Below are positions 8,363 to 19,378 of a stretch of 64,000 bases of DNA, one piece after another. A program made the translations under genes and the position numbers. Numbering within the stretch: the stretch's first letter is position 1; the number at the start of each line of letters is the position of its first letter. The stretch is from Devosia sp. YIM 151766 (GTDB taxonomy: Bacteria > Pseudomonadota > Alphaproteobacteria > Rhizobiales > Devosiaceae), in contig NZ_CP127251.1 of the NCBI RefSeq assembly GCF_030285925.1, positions 3,085,001-3,149,000 on the forward strand, read 5' to 3'. The notes under the pieces are model-generated. The model made no database searches. It worked only from the letters and a program-made list of their open reading frames with translations, and was not told the origin of the DNA.

Positions 8363-10477
8363 CTACATGCCCCACTTCGCCAGCACCGCCAGCAGCAGCA
8401 GCGCCACGATATTGGTGATCTTGATCATCGGATTGACGGCGGGGCCCGCCGTGTCCTTGTAGGGGTCGCCGACCGTGTCGCCGGTGACCGAGGCCTTGTG
8501 GGCTTCCGATCCCTTTTGATGGGTGACGCCCTGGCTGTCGGTAAACCCGTCCTCGAAGCTCTTCTTGGCATTGTCCCAGGCCCCGCCGCCCGCCGTCATC
8601 GAGATGGCGACGAACAAGCCGGTGACGATGACGCCCATCAGCATGGCGCCCAGGGAGGAGAAGGCATTGGCCTGGCCGGCGATCCACAGGATGACGATAT
8701 AGACCAGGATGGGGCTGAGCACCGGCAGCAGGGAAGGCACGATCATTTCCTTGATCGCCGCCTTGGTCAGCATATCCACCGCCCGCGCATAATCGGGCTT
8801 CGACGTGCCGGCCATGATACCCGGATCGGCCTTGAACTGGCGGCGCACTTCCACCACCACCGATTGCGCGGCGCGGCCCACGGCAGTCATCGACATGCCG
8901 CCGAACAGGAAGGGCAGGAGGCCGCCGAACAACAGGCCGACCACGACATAGGGATTGGTGAGGTCGAAACTGACCGTGAGGTCGGTGAAATAGTGCTTCA
9001 GGTCCTCGGTATAGGCCGCGAACAGCACCAGCGCTCCAAGGCCCGCCGAGCCGATGGCATAGCCCTTGGTGACCGCCTTGGTCGTATTGCCCACCGCGTC
9101 GAGCGCGTCGGTATTGCGGCGCACTTCCTGGTCGAGACCGGCCATTTCGGCGATGCCGCCGGCATTGTCGGTGACCGGGCCGAAAGCGTCGAGCGCCACG
9201 ATCATGCCGGCCAGGGCCAGCATGGTAGCCACGGCCACGGCGATGCCGAACAGGCCGGCCAGCGAATAGGTGACGATGATGCCGGCAATGATGGTCAGCG
9301 CCGGCAGCGCCGTCGATTCCAGCGACACGGCGAGACCCTGGATGACATTGGTGCCATGGCCGGTGACCGAGGCTTCGGCGATGGAATTGACCGGGCGGCG
9401 GCCGGTGCCGGTATAATATTCGGTGATGACGATGATCAGCCCGGTAATGACCAGGCCGGTGGCGCCGCACCAGAACAGATGCCAGGGGGTAAAGGACTTG
9501 TCGGCGGTGTCGATGACGGCATTCATGTCGCCGAACATCAGCCACAGCACCGGCACCAGCGCCAGCAGCGACAGCACCCCGGAGGCGATGACGCCCTTAT
9601 AGAGCGCCCCCATGATATTGTTGTCGGCGCCCAGCTTGACGAAATAGGTGCCGATGATCGAGGTGACGACGCAGGCGCCGCCAATGGCCAGGGGCAGCAC
9701 CATGCCGATGAGCTTGAATGGCTCGGGCAGGATGATGGCGGCCAGCACCATGGTGGCGACGATGGTGACCACATAGGTCTCGAACAGGTCCGCCGCCATG
9801 CCGGCGCAATCGCCGACATTGTCGCCGACATTGTCGGCGATGGTGGCCGGATTGCGCGGATCGTCCTCGGGAATGCCGGCCTCGACCTTGCCTACCATGT
9901 CGCCGCCCACATCGGCGCCCTTGGTGAAGATGCCGCCGCCCAGCCGCGCGAAGATGGAAATCAGCGAGGCGCCGAAACCCAACGCCACCAGCGAATCGAT
10001 GATTGTGCGACTGGTGGGCGCGAAGCCCATGCCGGTCAGCACGATGAAATAGAGCGTCACCCCGAGCAGGCCCAGGCCCGCCACCAGCATGCCGGTGACC
10101 GCGCCGGACTTGAAGGCCAGGTCCAGCCCCTTGGCCAGCGAACCCACGGCCGCCTGGGCGACCCGCACATTGGCGCGCACCGAGACATTCATGCCGATAA
10201 AGCCGGCGGCGCCCGACAGCACCGCCCCGATCAGGAAGCCGATGGCGGCATAGATGCCCAGCAGCAGCCAGGCGAGGATCAGGATGACGATCCCGACAAT
10301 GCCGATGGTGATATATTGGCGTTTGAGATAGGCCGATGCGCCCTCGCGCACCGCCGCCGAAATCTCCTGCATGCGCGCCGACCCCGCATCGGCCTTGAGC
10401 AGGCCCTGAGTGGTCACCACGCCATAAACGATAGACAGACCGCCACAGGCGACGATCAGCCAAAGTGCCAGATCCAT
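8363..10477 (-). CDS. hppA: Membrane-bound H+-translocating pyrophosphatase, K+-independent type
   Basis: Integral membrane pump that couples pyrophosphate hydrolysis to proton export. The 704-residue product is highly hydrophobic with about 16 expected membrane segments. The catalytic core includes [19 protein letters not shown]. The diagnostic position reads [10 protein letters not shown]: the lysine, where K+-dependent enzymes have alanine (GNTTAA), marks the K+-independent proton-pumping subfamily. The ATG at 10477 is chosen because the product then begins [13 protein letters not shown] with the first membrane helix, and GGGA lies upstream; a 25-residue longer frame is unlikely. A terminator follows at 8301-8333. 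Confidence 0.95.
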   Translation of the reverse strand: MDLALWLIVACGGLSIVYGVVTTQGLLKADAGSARMQEISAAVREGASAYLKRQYITIGIVGIVILILAWLLLGIYAAIGFLIGAVLSGAAGFIGMNVSVRANVRVAQAAVGSLAKGLDLAFKSGAVTGMLVAGLGLLGVTLYFIVLTGMGFAPTSRTIIDSLVALGFGASLISIFARLGGGIFTKGADVGGDMVGKVEAGIPEDDPRNPATIADNVGDNVGDCAGMAADLFETYVVTIVATMVLAAIILPEPFKLIGMVLPLAIGGACVVTSIIGTYFVKLGADNNIMGALYKGVIASGVLSLLALVPVLWLMFGDMNAVIDTADKSFTPWHLFWCGATGLVITGLIIVITEYYTGTGRRPVNSIAEASVTGHGTNVIQGLAVSLESTALPALTIIAGIIVTYSLAGLFGIAVAVATMLALAGMIVALDAFGPVTDNAGGIAEMAGLDQEVRRNTDALDAVGNTTKAVTKGYAIGSAGLGALVLFAAYTEDLKHYFTDLTVSFDLTNPYVVVGLLFGGLLPFLFGGMSMTAVGRAAQSVVVEVRRQFKADPGIMAGTSKPDYARAVDMLTKAAIKEMIVPSLLPVLSPILVYIVILWIAGQANAFSSLGAMLMGVIVTGLFVAISMTAGGGAWDNAKKSFEDGFTDSQGVTHQKGSEAHKASVTGDTVGDPYKDTAGPAVNPMIKITNIVALLLLAVLAKWGM

Positions 10478-10613
10478 AGGATTAGTCCCTTGAAACATTC
10501 TCCTCCGAGGGACCCACGCCGTCGCGCCCGGATCTTGCGCCCGGTCCGCCACAAGCCCTCCGACGGGCCCCTCCCGAGGGGGAGCTTACCGGGATTAATG
10601 GCGTAGGCAATCT

Positions 10614-10988
10614 CTATTGCGATGAATTGTCGCGGCTTTTGCGCAATTGCCCGGCGTGAGGCGCTGCCAGAAAATGCGCCCGTTCGGCCAGCGCCGTCGC
10701 CTCGCCCAGGACCGCCAGCACCTTCATCCGGCCGGTTTCTCCGCTCACCAGGGAAATCGTCGATCTGGGCACGTCCAGCGCCTTGGCCAGCAGCGCGATC
10801 ACCGCCGCATTGGCCTTGCCCTTGTCGGGCACGGCGCTGACCCGGACCCGCAGCACCCAATTGCCGTCATCGCGCCGCTCGGCGCCCATTATGGCGTCGC
10901 GCCCGGCATTGGGCGTGACGCGCAGATAAAGCAGCAGCCCGGTTTCGCTGGCGCGGCACCAGGCCGGCAGGGACGCGTCGCCCGGCAA
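10614..10988 (-). CDS. DUF167 (YggU) family protein
   Basis: Small 124-residue protein of the DUF167/YggU family, whose function is not established. Family features visible are LYLRVTPNAGRDAI, LRVRVSAVPDKGKANAAVI and the following LLAKALDVPRSTISLVSGETGRMK. The only suitable start is a TTG at 10988, three bases after the yggT stop codon; the ribosome site is weak. The YggT-DUF167 pair is common in proteobacteria, so cotranscription with yggT is likely. Confidence 0.85.
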   Translation of the reverse strand: MPGDASLPAWCRASETGLLLYLRVTPNAGRDAIMGAERRDDGNWVLRVRVSAVPDKGKANAAVIALLAKALDVPRSTISLVSGETGRMKVLAVLGEATALAERAHFLAAPHAGQLRKSRDNSSQ

Positions 10989-10991
10989 GGC

Positions 10992-11294
10992 CTAGATACC
11001 GGCCCGCATCACCGCCGGATAGATGTAATAGCCGATGATCGACTGGATGAAGAAAATGATGAGGAAGGCGATCAGCGGCGACAGGTCGAGGCCGGAAAAA
11101 TTCGGCATGAAGCGGCGGATCGGGTTCAGCACCGGCTCGGTCAACTGGTTCAGCACCCGCCAGATCGTGGCGACGAATTGATTGCGCGTATTGATGACAT
11201 TGAACGAGATCAGCCAGCTCATGATGATCATGATGAGCAGCACCCACCAATAGAGCTGCAGGAGGATGAGGATGATGTCGAGCACGGCGCGCAT
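10992..11294 (-). CDS. YggT family membrane protein
   Basis: A 100-residue integral membrane protein with two hydrophobic helices (ILILLQLYWWVLLIMIIMSW at residues about 8-27 and LIAFLIIFFIQSIIGYYI near the C-terminus) flanking the family motif RVLNQLTEPVLNPIRRFMP. In homologues it has been linked to osmotic tolerance and cell division, but a biochemical role is not known. It lies directly upstream of the DUF167 gene in the same direction, three bases apart. Confidence 0.88.
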   Translation of the reverse strand: MRAVLDIILILLQLYWWVLLIMIIMSWLISFNVINTRNQFVATIWRVLNQLTEPVLNPIRRFMPNFSGLDLSPLIAFLIIFFIQSIIGYYIYPAVMRAGI

Positions 11295-11394
11295 GGGCGT
11301 CTCCGGATGAAAGGTCGGCGAATTATCTAGTCACTAGCGGCGGAGGCGGCAAGGCCGAAGGCCCGCGCCGCGGCGCGGGTTTCCCGAAAGCATC

Positions 11395-11429
11395 GGGGTC
11401 CTGCACCGGATTACGCGATGCAGGACCCC
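11395..11429. repeat. Perfect 11-bp stem-loop
   Basis: GGGGTCCTGCA and TGCAGGACCCC pair perfectly around a 13-base loop. There is no T-run on either side, so it is not a classical terminator. It may be a structured leader element of yggT or a repetitive palindrome. Confidence 0.7.
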
Positions 11430-11480
11430 AAATGACTGACTTGTCCGGTACGCAGCACACTTCATCCGGACAGCCCTCCC

Positions 11481-11498
11481 AATGCAGGAAGCGTGCCA
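11481..11498 (-). promoter_or_regulatory. Possible sigma-54 promoter
   Basis: TGGCACGCTTCCTGCATT has GG and GC separated by the required ten bases and matches TGGCACG-N4-TTGCW except for one C in place of T. It points towards yggT, about 190 bases away. Chance matches occur in GC-rich DNA and no activator site was recognised. Confidence 0.3.
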
Positions 11499-11632
11499 GA
11501 CCCGAACGCCCCGCAAACCCGGGCCCAGAGATTAAGGCATTGTGAATATTCGTATTTCTCAGCCGGTCCTGCGAGGCAGAATGCGAAAGGAATTGCATTT
11601 TGCGAGGGGTCGGAGAACCGGGGCACCAAAGC

Positions 11633-12241
11633 CTATTGGCTGGTGCGGGCCGGTTTCCAGGTGACGACGCGGAAGAGGTAGATCAGCACCACCAGCGCCA
11701 GCACCACATAGCTCAGCGGATCCAGCACCACTTCGATGACGTGGTAATGCTCATGCAGGATATAGCCGGCTGAGGTGAGGAAGATATTCCAGATCAGCGC
11801 CCCGCTGGTCGAGGCCGCGAGGAATATCGGCAGCGGCATGCGCGACAGCCCGGCCGGGATGGAAATCAGCGTGCGGATCAGCGGCACCAGCCGCCCGAAC
11901 AACACGATGACCGGGCCATAGCGCTTGAACCAGGAGACGGCGATATCGATCTCGTCGGCATTCATCGCCATGAAGCGGCCGAAGCGGTCGGCGAGGAAGC
12001 GGACCCGGGCCAGGCCGAAAATCCGCCCGGCAAAATACCAGGGCAGCATGCCGGTGACCGCCCCGATCGTGGCGGCGGCCAGGACCCCGAAGAAATTGAG
12101 ATCGCCATTGGCGGCGGCGAAGCCGGCAAAGGGGATGATGAGCTCGGACGGAATCGGGGGAAACAGGCTCTCGGCCAGCATGACGAGGAAAATCCCGACA
12201 TAGCCCAATTCGGTTATGGTCTGGATGATCCAGTCGGTCAT
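11633..12241 (-). CDS. DedA family membrane protein
   Basis: Member of the DedA/SNARE-associated family; characterised relatives are undecaprenyl-phosphate or phospholipid flippases/transporters. The 202 residues show the family order: ELGYVGIFLVMLAESLFPPIPSE, then GAVTGMLPWYFAGRIFG, then the conserved RFGRFMAMNADEIDIAVSWF and GRLVPLIRTLISIPAGLSRM. The acidic E of AESLFPPIPSE and the arginines of GRLVPLIRT are retained. Four to five membrane helices are likely. It starts 95 bases downstream of typA, beyond a strong palindrome. Confidence 0.9.
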   Translation of the reverse strand: MTDWIIQTITELGYVGIFLVMLAESLFPPIPSELIIPFAGFAAANGDLNFFGVLAAATIGAVTGMLPWYFAGRIFGLARVRFLADRFGRFMAMNADEIDIAVSWFKRYGPVIVLFGRLVPLIRTLISIPAGLSRMPLPIFLAASTSGALIWNIFLTSAGYILHEHYHVIEVVLDPLSYVVLALVVLIYLFRVVTWKPARTSQ

Positions 12242-12263
12242 GCTGCGCTCCGCTCTTTCGTTT

Positions 12264-12300
12264 CATCGTCATTGCCCGGCTGACCCGGGCAATGACGATG
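12264..12300. repeat. 16-bp perfect inverted repeat between typA and dedA
   Basis: CATCGTCATTGCCCGG at 12264-12279 and its exact complement at 12285-12300 enclose a five-base spacer CTGAC. It has no T-run, so it is more likely a REP-like palindrome than a classical terminator, though it could end or process the typA transcript. Confidence 0.8.
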
Positions 12301-12335
12301 TGAAACTAGCGAGTGAGGACTAACGCGCCGTTAGC

Positions 12336-14150
<1,815 letters not shown>

Positions 14151-14423
14151 ATGGAGCTTAAGCCTTAGCTGGCACGATCCGTAAAACCGCCCCACGGGAG
14201 TGCTCTCGGGTGGGCTGGCAAGGACAAACCATGCGGTATGAATATGCCTGGGCCGAAATCCGGGGGCCCGGCAGGGTCGGGCGCTGCATATAACATGGGG
14301 CCCGATTTCACAAGGTTTCAATATGCAAGGGGGGTCTGCGTCAGGATGGCCACCCTCGGATCGTCACCCCCGCGCGCGACGCGCTTGTGACAGCGGGGTT
14401 GAGCCAGCCGGCCTATCCCGGCT

Positions 14424-16550
14424 TCACGACGCCCTTTGCCGGGTCTGGGCCTTGGCCGCTTCCGAATGCAGCAGATTGGCCAGGGTGGCCGGTTGCAGCG
14501 GCGGCGAGAACAGGAAGCCCTGCACTTCGGACACGCCATGCTCGCGCACCATGGCCAATTGTTCCTCGGTTTCGACGCCTTCGGCGGTGGTCAGCATGCC
14601 CAGCGACTGGCCCAGCCCGATCACCGCCTTGATGATGGCCTGGCTGTCATTGCGGGTGGTGAGGTCGCGCATGAAGGAGCGGTCGATCTTGATCTTGTCG
14701 AAGGGGAAACTGCGCAGATAGGAGAGCGAGGAATAGCCGGTGCCGAAATCGTCCATGCAGATGCGTACGCCCATGCCGCGCAATTCATGCAGGGCGGCGA
14801 TGGTCGCCTCATTGTCGGTGAGCAGCAGGCTTTCGGTGATTTCCAGCTCCAGCCGCGTCGGTTCGAGCCCGGCTTCGGTCAAGGCGGCCTTGACCTGGGC
14901 CACCAGACCCTTGTGGCGGAATTGCACCGGGGACAGATTGACGGCGACGCGCACATCGCCCGGCCAGCCGGCGGCCGCCAGGCAGGCCTGGTGCAGCACC
15001 CATTCCCCGATCGGCACGATGAGCCCGGTATCCTCGGCCACCGGCACGAATTCGGCCGGTGAAATGGTGCGGTCGTCGTGATCCCAGCGCAGCAGGGCCT
15101 CGACGCAGGTGACGCGGTTTTCGGCCAGATCCAGCAGCGGCTGGAACATCAGGCGCAATTCCGAGCGTGTCATGGCCAGGCGCAGGCCCGCCTCGATCGA
15201 GCGGCGCTGCTGCAATTCCGCGTCCATGCCGGTTTCGAAGAAATGATAGGTCGAGCGCCCTTCGGACTTGGCCTTGTAGAGCGCCAGATCGGCATTCTTG
15301 ACCAATTGGTCGGTGGAGGTGCCGTCGCCCGGGCCCACGGCAATGCCGACCGAGGCGCCGATCTCGATGCGCTGGCCGCCGATATTCATCGGCGCGCGCA
15401 TGGCCTTGACGATGCGGTCGGCGACCCGGGCCGCCATGTCGACCCCGTCGATGGGACGCAGCAGCAGCGCGAATTCGTCGCCGCCCAGCCGCGCCAGCAG
15501 GTCGGTTTCGCGCGTCGTGCCCCAGAGGCGCACCGCCGCCTGCTTGATCACCTCGTCGCCCACCGCATGGCCCAGCGTGTCGTTGACCGCCTTGAAATGG
15601 TCGAGGTCGATATAGAGCACGGCGGCCCGTTCGCCGCGCTTGAGCGCCGCCTCGGTCCGGGCCATCTGTTCGAGGAATTCGATGCGGTTGGGCAGATCGG
15701 TCAGCGCGTCGTGGCGGGCCAGGTGCTGGATGCGGGCCTCGGCCTGGCGCTGCTCGGTAATGTCCTCATGGGTCGACACCCAGCCGCCATCCTTCATCGG
15801 ATGGTGCTGCATCAGGATGGTGCGGTTGCTGAGCTCGTGGATATTCTTGCCATATTCGCGCTTGGCGATGACCTCGCGGCGCCAGGCGATATATTCGTCC
15901 CTGCTGCCATTGGAGCTCATGCCGCTGTCGAACAGGTGGCCGAGGATATCCTCGAGCTGGGTTCCGGGCCGCAGCAGCGTCACCGGCAGGTTGTAGATGC
16001 GGGCATAGGGCTCGTTGCAGATGACCAGCCGCCCGCGCGCATCCATCATGCACAGGCCGATGGAGATATTGTTCACCGCCGCGTCGAGGCGGATATTCTG
16101 CCGCTCCAGCTCCAGCTTGCGCTTCTGCTGGCTTTCGGCGCGGGCGATCTCGTCGGTGATGTCCTCATGGGTCACCACCCATCCGAGCTTGTCCGAATAG
16201 ATATGGGCGGTTTCGATGATGCGGCCGCCAGCGACCACTTCCTGGCTCTTGGCGCGGGCGCCATGGCGATTGGCCAGCAGATCGCTGGTATAATGCTCGT
16301 AAAAAGCCTCCGGGGCCTGGCCGGCATGATTGCCCAGCCGGGCCGAGAGATGGATAACGTCCTCCAGCGTCATGCCGCGATGGATGGCGTCCTTGGAAAA
16401 GCCATAAAAATCCCGGTAATGCTTGTTCCACAGCAGCAGCCGGAATTGCGGCGACCAGACGCAGAATCCATAGGGAATACTTTCCAGCGCCGCATCCAAG
16501 AGCAGCGCCTCGGCGACCTCCCCGACCTTGCCGGCATCCTCCGACCGCAT
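14424..16550 (-). CDS. PAS-PAS-GGDEF-EAL cyclic-di-GMP signalling protein
   Basis: A 708-residue soluble regulator that likely makes or degrades cyclic di-GMP. Two PAS-type sensor segments (about residues 22-140 and 155-270) precede a GGDEF domain with intact GGDEF at 356-360 and a product-inhibition RxxD motif (RETD, 347-350). The EAL domain (about 450-690) has EAL at 484-486 and the catalytic motifs NLSP, EITES, DDFGTGYSS, KIDRSF and EGVET, so both active sites look competent. No membrane segment is visible. The ATG at 16550 follows a GGGGG stretch; an in-frame TTG at 16568 is an alternative. It is a single gene, divergent from nothing obvious. Confidence 0.92.
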   Translation of the reverse strand: MRSEDAGKVGEVAEALLLDAALESIPYGFCVWSPQFRLLLWNKHYRDFYGFSKDAIHRGMTLEDVIHLSARLGNHAGQAPEAFYEHYTSDLLANRHGARAKSQEVVAGGRIIETAHIYSDKLGWVVTHEDITDEIARAESQQKRKLELERQNIRLDAAVNNISIGLCMMDARGRLVICNEPYARIYNLPVTLLRPGTQLEDILGHLFDSGMSSNGSRDEYIAWRREVIAKREYGKNIHELSNRTILMQHHPMKDGGWVSTHEDITEQRQAEARIQHLARHDALTDLPNRIEFLEQMARTEAALKRGERAAVLYIDLDHFKAVNDTLGHAVGDEVIKQAAVRLWGTTRETDLLARLGGDEFALLLRPIDGVDMAARVADRIVKAMRAPMNIGGQRIEIGASVGIAVGPGDGTSTDQLVKNADLALYKAKSEGRSTYHFFETGMDAELQQRRSIEAGLRLAMTRSELRLMFQPLLDLAENRVTCVEALLRWDHDDRTISPAEFVPVAEDTGLIVPIGEWVLHQACLAAAGWPGDVRVAVNLSPVQFRHKGLVAQVKAALTEAGLEPTRLELEITESLLLTDNEATIAALHELRGMGVRICMDDFGTGYSSLSYLRSFPFDKIKIDRSFMRDLTTRNDSQAIIKAVIGLGQSLGMLTTAEGVETEEQLAMVREHGVSEVQGFLFSPPLQPATLANLLHSEAAKAQTRQRAS

Positions 16551-16618
16551 CGAACCCCCAGTTCTCAAATATTATCCGACGCAGGCGCGAAGGCTAATGA
16601 GCCCGGCTTAACGGCGCC

Positions 16619-17212
16619 TTAAGCCGGGCTTACGCAATCGATTGGCGCGCTGCCGAGGAACCGGGCGAGACGGGCCGCCGCCGCTGCCGGCGTCAGCGAA
16701 CCCATATCGAGCCGCAAGTCGTATTCCTGGCCTGCATGCACCGCCTCCTGCCAGCGGGCGACGGGCGCCGGAATGCCGGGGCCGCTGGCATAGAAGCCAC
16801 CCCCGGGATCGGCATTGCGGCGGGCCATGATGATGTCGAGGGCGCAATCCACCCCCACCATGACCAGCGGCAAGCCGGCCAGCGACTGCCGGAGAATGCT
16901 CATCGGGTCGAGCGGGGCGGCATAATCGCGGTGCAGGCCCAGATCGGCGACGACATCGAAGCCCTGCCGCGCAAAGCCGGCCAGGGCGGCAAAATAGGCG
17001 GCATAGAGCGCCGCTACCTGCGGTTCGAGATCGGGTCGCTCGCCGCCGGGGCGCAGACCGATGCCGGGCAGGAGCACTGGCGGCAGCGTGGCATTGAAGG
17101 CGTCGACGCCCCAATTGATCCACCGGCCCGGAATTTCGGCCTGCACGGCATGGGCCAGCATCGACTTGCCGGCGCGGGGCGGGCCATTGAGGATGAGTAT
17201 GCGGCCGTGCAT
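16619..17212 (-). CDS. Chloramphenicol phosphotransferase-like P-loop kinase
   Basis: A 197-residue P-loop protein of the CPT family, whose founding member phosphorylates chloramphenicol. The Walker A motif GPPRAGKS lies at residues about 9-16, with GVDAFNATLPP next, and VVADLGLHR and VGVDCALDIIMARR further on, as in the family. Many chromosomal members do not confer resistance, so a small-molecule kinase of unknown substrate is the safest call. The ATG at 17212 follows GGAG at a good distance; an ATG five codons earlier is the alternative. It is separated from argG by repeats. Confidence 0.75.
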   Translation of the reverse strand: MHGRILILNGPPRAGKSMLAHAVQAEIPGRWINWGVDAFNATLPPVLLPGIGLRPGGERPDLEPQVAALYAAYFAALAGFARQGFDVVADLGLHRDYAAPLDPMSILRQSLAGLPLVMVGVDCALDIIMARRNADPGGGFYASGPGIPAPVARWQEAVHAGQEYDLRLDMGSLTPAAAAARLARFLGSAPIDCVSPA

Positions 17213-17257
17213 GGACGTGCTCCACATTACCGGTGCCGGATGCGCAGTTTTCCCACA

Positions 17258-17349
17258 GAGCTCATCCTGAGCCTGTCGACGGACGAGGTCGCGCCCGAAG
17301 GAGCTTCAGCGCTTGCGACCCCATGGTTCGGCAGGCCCACCATGAGGTC
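17258..17349. repeat. Pair of 33-bp palindromic repeats (TCCT-type then TGGT-type)
   Basis: Copy 1 at 17258-17290 has core ATCCTGAGCCTGTCGACGGA between GAGCTC and GAGGTC. Copy 2 at 17317-17349 has core ATGGTTCGGCAGGCCCACCA between GACCCC and GAGGTC. The two starts are 59 bases apart. They lie between argG and the CPT-like gene. Confidence 0.8.
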
Positions 17350-17400
17350 TATGAGAATTTCTCAAGCTATGGCTGCCCTCAGGTCGGCCCATCGCCGAAC

Positions 17401-18624
17401 TCAGCCGCGCGCCTTGGCGTTGCGGGCGGCCCAGGTCTTGAGGCGCAGGCCGTTGAGGCGGATAAAGCCCTCGGCATCCTTGTGGTCATAGGCCACGGCG
17501 CCTTCCTCGAAGGTGACGAGGTCTTCCGAATAAAGGCTATAGGGCGAGGTGCGGGCCACCACATTGGCGCTGCCCTTATAGAGCTTGACCGTGACCTCGC
17601 CGGCGACGAATTCCTGGCTCTTGTCGATCAGCGCCTGCAGCATTTCGCGCTCCGGCGAATACCAGAAGCCGTTATAGATCAGCTCGGCATATTTGGGCAT
17701 GATCTCGTCCTTGAGATGCGCCGCGCCGCGATCGAGCGTGATCGATTCGATGCCGCGATGCGCATGCCACAAAACGGTGCCGCCAGGCGTCTCGTAAATG
17801 CCGCGCGATTTCATGCCGACAAAGCGGTTCTCCACCAGGTCGAGCCGGCCGACGCCATGCTTGCCGCCCAGTTCGTTGAGCTTTTCCAGCAGCGAAGCGG
17901 GCGAGAGCCTGATGCCATCGACCGAGACGGCATCGCCCTTCTCGAAGCCGATCTTGACATATTCGGGCTGGTCCGGCGCCTGTTCCGGGGCGGTGGTGCG
18001 CTGATAGACATATTCGGGCGCCTCGACGCCGGGATCTTCCAGCACCCGCCCTTCCGAGGAGGTATGCAGCAGATTGGCATCGACCGAGAACGGGGCTTCG
18101 CCGCGCTTGTCCTTGGCGATGGGAATCTGGTTGGCCTCGGCATATTCGAGCAGCCTGGTGCGGCTGCGCAGGTCCCATTCGCGCCAGGGCGCGATGACCT
18201 TGATGGACGGATCGAGCGCATTGGCGGTCAATTCGAAGCGCACCTGGTCATTGCCCTTGCCGGTGGCGCCATGGGAAATGGCGTCCGCCCCGGTCTCATG
18301 GGCGATCTCCACCAGGCGCTTGGCGATCAGCGGCCGGGCAATGGAGGTGCCGAGCAGGTAAAGACCCTCATACATGGCATTGGCGCGGAACATCGGAAAG
18401 ACGAAATCGCGCACGAATTCCTCGCGCAGGTCCTCGATATAGATGTCCTTGATGCCGAAGATCTCGGCCTTCTGGCGCGCCGGCTCCAGCTCTTCGCCCT
18501 GGCCCAGATCGGCGGTGAAGGTCACCACCTCGCAGGAATAGGTTTCCTTCAGCCATTTGAGGATGATGGAGGTGTCCAGCCCGCCCGAATAGGCCAGCAC
18601 GACTTTCTTGATGTCATTCGCCAT
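17401..18624 (-). CDS. argG: Argininosuccinate synthase
   Basis: Joins citrulline and aspartate using ATP in the penultimate step of arginine synthesis. At 407 residues it has the normal length. It begins [20 protein letters not shown]; the AYSGGLDTS motif is the N-type ATP pyrophosphatase loop. TADLGQGEE, the substrate loop [13 protein letters not shown] and the C-terminal [12 protein letters not shown] segment are all present. It stands alone: the LysE-type exporter is divergent upstream and repeats lie downstream. Confidence 0.97.
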   Translation of the reverse strand: MANDIKKVVLAYSGGLDTSIILKWLKETYSCEVVTFTADLGQGEELEPARQKAEIFGIKDIYIEDLREEFVRDFVFPMFRANAMYEGLYLLGTSIARPLIAKRLVEIAHETGADAISHGATGKGNDQVRFELTANALDPSIKVIAPWREWDLRSRTRLLEYAEANQIPIAKDKRGEAPFSVDANLLHTSSEGRVLEDPGVEAPEYVYQRTTAPEQAPDQPEYVKIGFEKGDAVSVDGIRLSPASLLEKLNELGGKHGVGRLDLVENRFVGMKSRGIYETPGGTVLWHAHRGIESITLDRGAAHLKDEIMPKYAELIYNGFWYSPEREMLQALIDKSQEFVAGEVTVKLYKGSANVVARTSPYSLYSEDLVTFEEGAVAYDHKDAEGFIRLNGLRLKTWAARNAKARG

Positions 18625-18729
18625 GATCTTGTCTCGATATTTTTGGCCCTGGGGCCGAATTCGGGCGCACCCTAGTCAGGAGCGGGCTTTGGTGCAATTG
18701 TCCGCCCCAAGATTCTTGAGCGCCCAGCG

Positions 18730-19377
18730 ATGCCCGCCTTCATTCCCGACCTGCCCGTCATCCTCGCCTTTGCCCTGACCACCATCGTGCTGGCCATCAC
18801 CCCCGGCCCGGACATGGCGCTGCAGATGTCGCGCGCCATCAATTATGGCCGTGAGCACGGGCTGGCCACGGCGGCCGGGGCGATGACCGGCATTCTGGTG
18901 CATACCTGCCTGGTGGCGCTGGGCATTTCGGTGCTGATCGTCGCGGCGCCGACGGCCTTTTTCGTGCTCAAGATCGCCGGCGCGCTCTATCTGCTCTATC
19001 TGGCCTGGCAGGCGATCACCCAGGGCGGCGGTCTGCGCCTCGCCCAGAAGGCGGCAAAGACCCCGAATGTGGCGCAGAGCTATCTCACCGGAATAGGCAT
19101 TAACCTGCTCAATCCCAAAGTCGTCCTGTTCTTCATGACCTTCCTGCCGCAATTCGTCGACAGCCACGATCCGGCGGCAGGGCAGAAGCTGTTATTCCTC
19201 GGCGCCGAATTCATCCTGGTGTCGATTCCGCTGGCGGTGCTGACGGTGTTTGCCGCCGAATGGTTGGCCGGGACGCTGGTGCGCAGCACCTGGGTGCAGC
19301 GGGCGCTGAACTGGAGCTTTGCCGCCGTGTTCACCGCCTTCGCGGCGACCATCCTATTCGCCGAAGGCCGCAAGTAA
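18730..19377 (+). CDS. LysE/RhtB family amino-acid exporter
   Basis: A 215-residue inner-membrane exporter with about six hydrophobic helices. The family hallmark TPGPDMALQMSRA lies near residue 24, followed by AGAMTGILVHTCLVALGIS and the later GIGINLLNPKVVLFFMTFLPQF. RhtB-type proteins export amino acids such as homoserine, threonine or lysine; the substrate cannot be assigned. Its promoter region is shared with argG, which is divergent. The rlmJ GTG follows one base after the stop, so the two are probably cotranscribed. Confidence 0.92.
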   Translation: MPAFIPDLPVILAFALTTIVLAITPGPDMALQMSRAINYGREHGLATAAGAMTGILVHTCLVALGISVLIVAAPTAFFVLKIAGALYLLYLAWQAITQGGGLRLAQKAAKTPNVAQSYLTGIGINLLNPKVVLFFMTFLPQFVDSHDPAAGQKLLFLGAEFILVSIPLAVLTVFAAEWLAGTLVRSTWVQRALNWSFAAVFTAFAATILFAEGRK

Positions 19378-19378
19378 G

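Larger units (their letters stand above)
11295..11632. other. 338-base gene-free interval with hairpins and a sigma-54-like site
   Basis: No convincing gene. Read leftwards (reverse strand) it contains a -24/-12-like element TGGCACGCTTCCTGCATT (11481-11498), then three hairpins: GTCCGG/CCGGAC, the 11-pair stem GGGGTCCTGCA/TGCAGGACCCC (11395-11429), and CCCGCGCCGCGGCGCGGG, before yggT. A 91-codon frame across it has no ribosome site or family resemblance and is not called. Confidence 0.6.

Noticed and set aside
8339..10606. 755-codon forward-strand frame across hppA
   Set aside because: Antisense shadow of the pyrophosphatase; extremely His/Asp/Gly-rich, no ribosome site, no recognisable domain.
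11323..11598. 91-codon reverse-strand frame upstream of yggT
   Set aside because: No ribosome site or homology; it is built across hairpins and a possible promoter.
16619..17212. Calling the CPT-like gene a chloramphenicol resistance determinant
   Set aside because: The P-loop family match is clear, but chromosomal members usually have unknown substrates and there is no mobile context.
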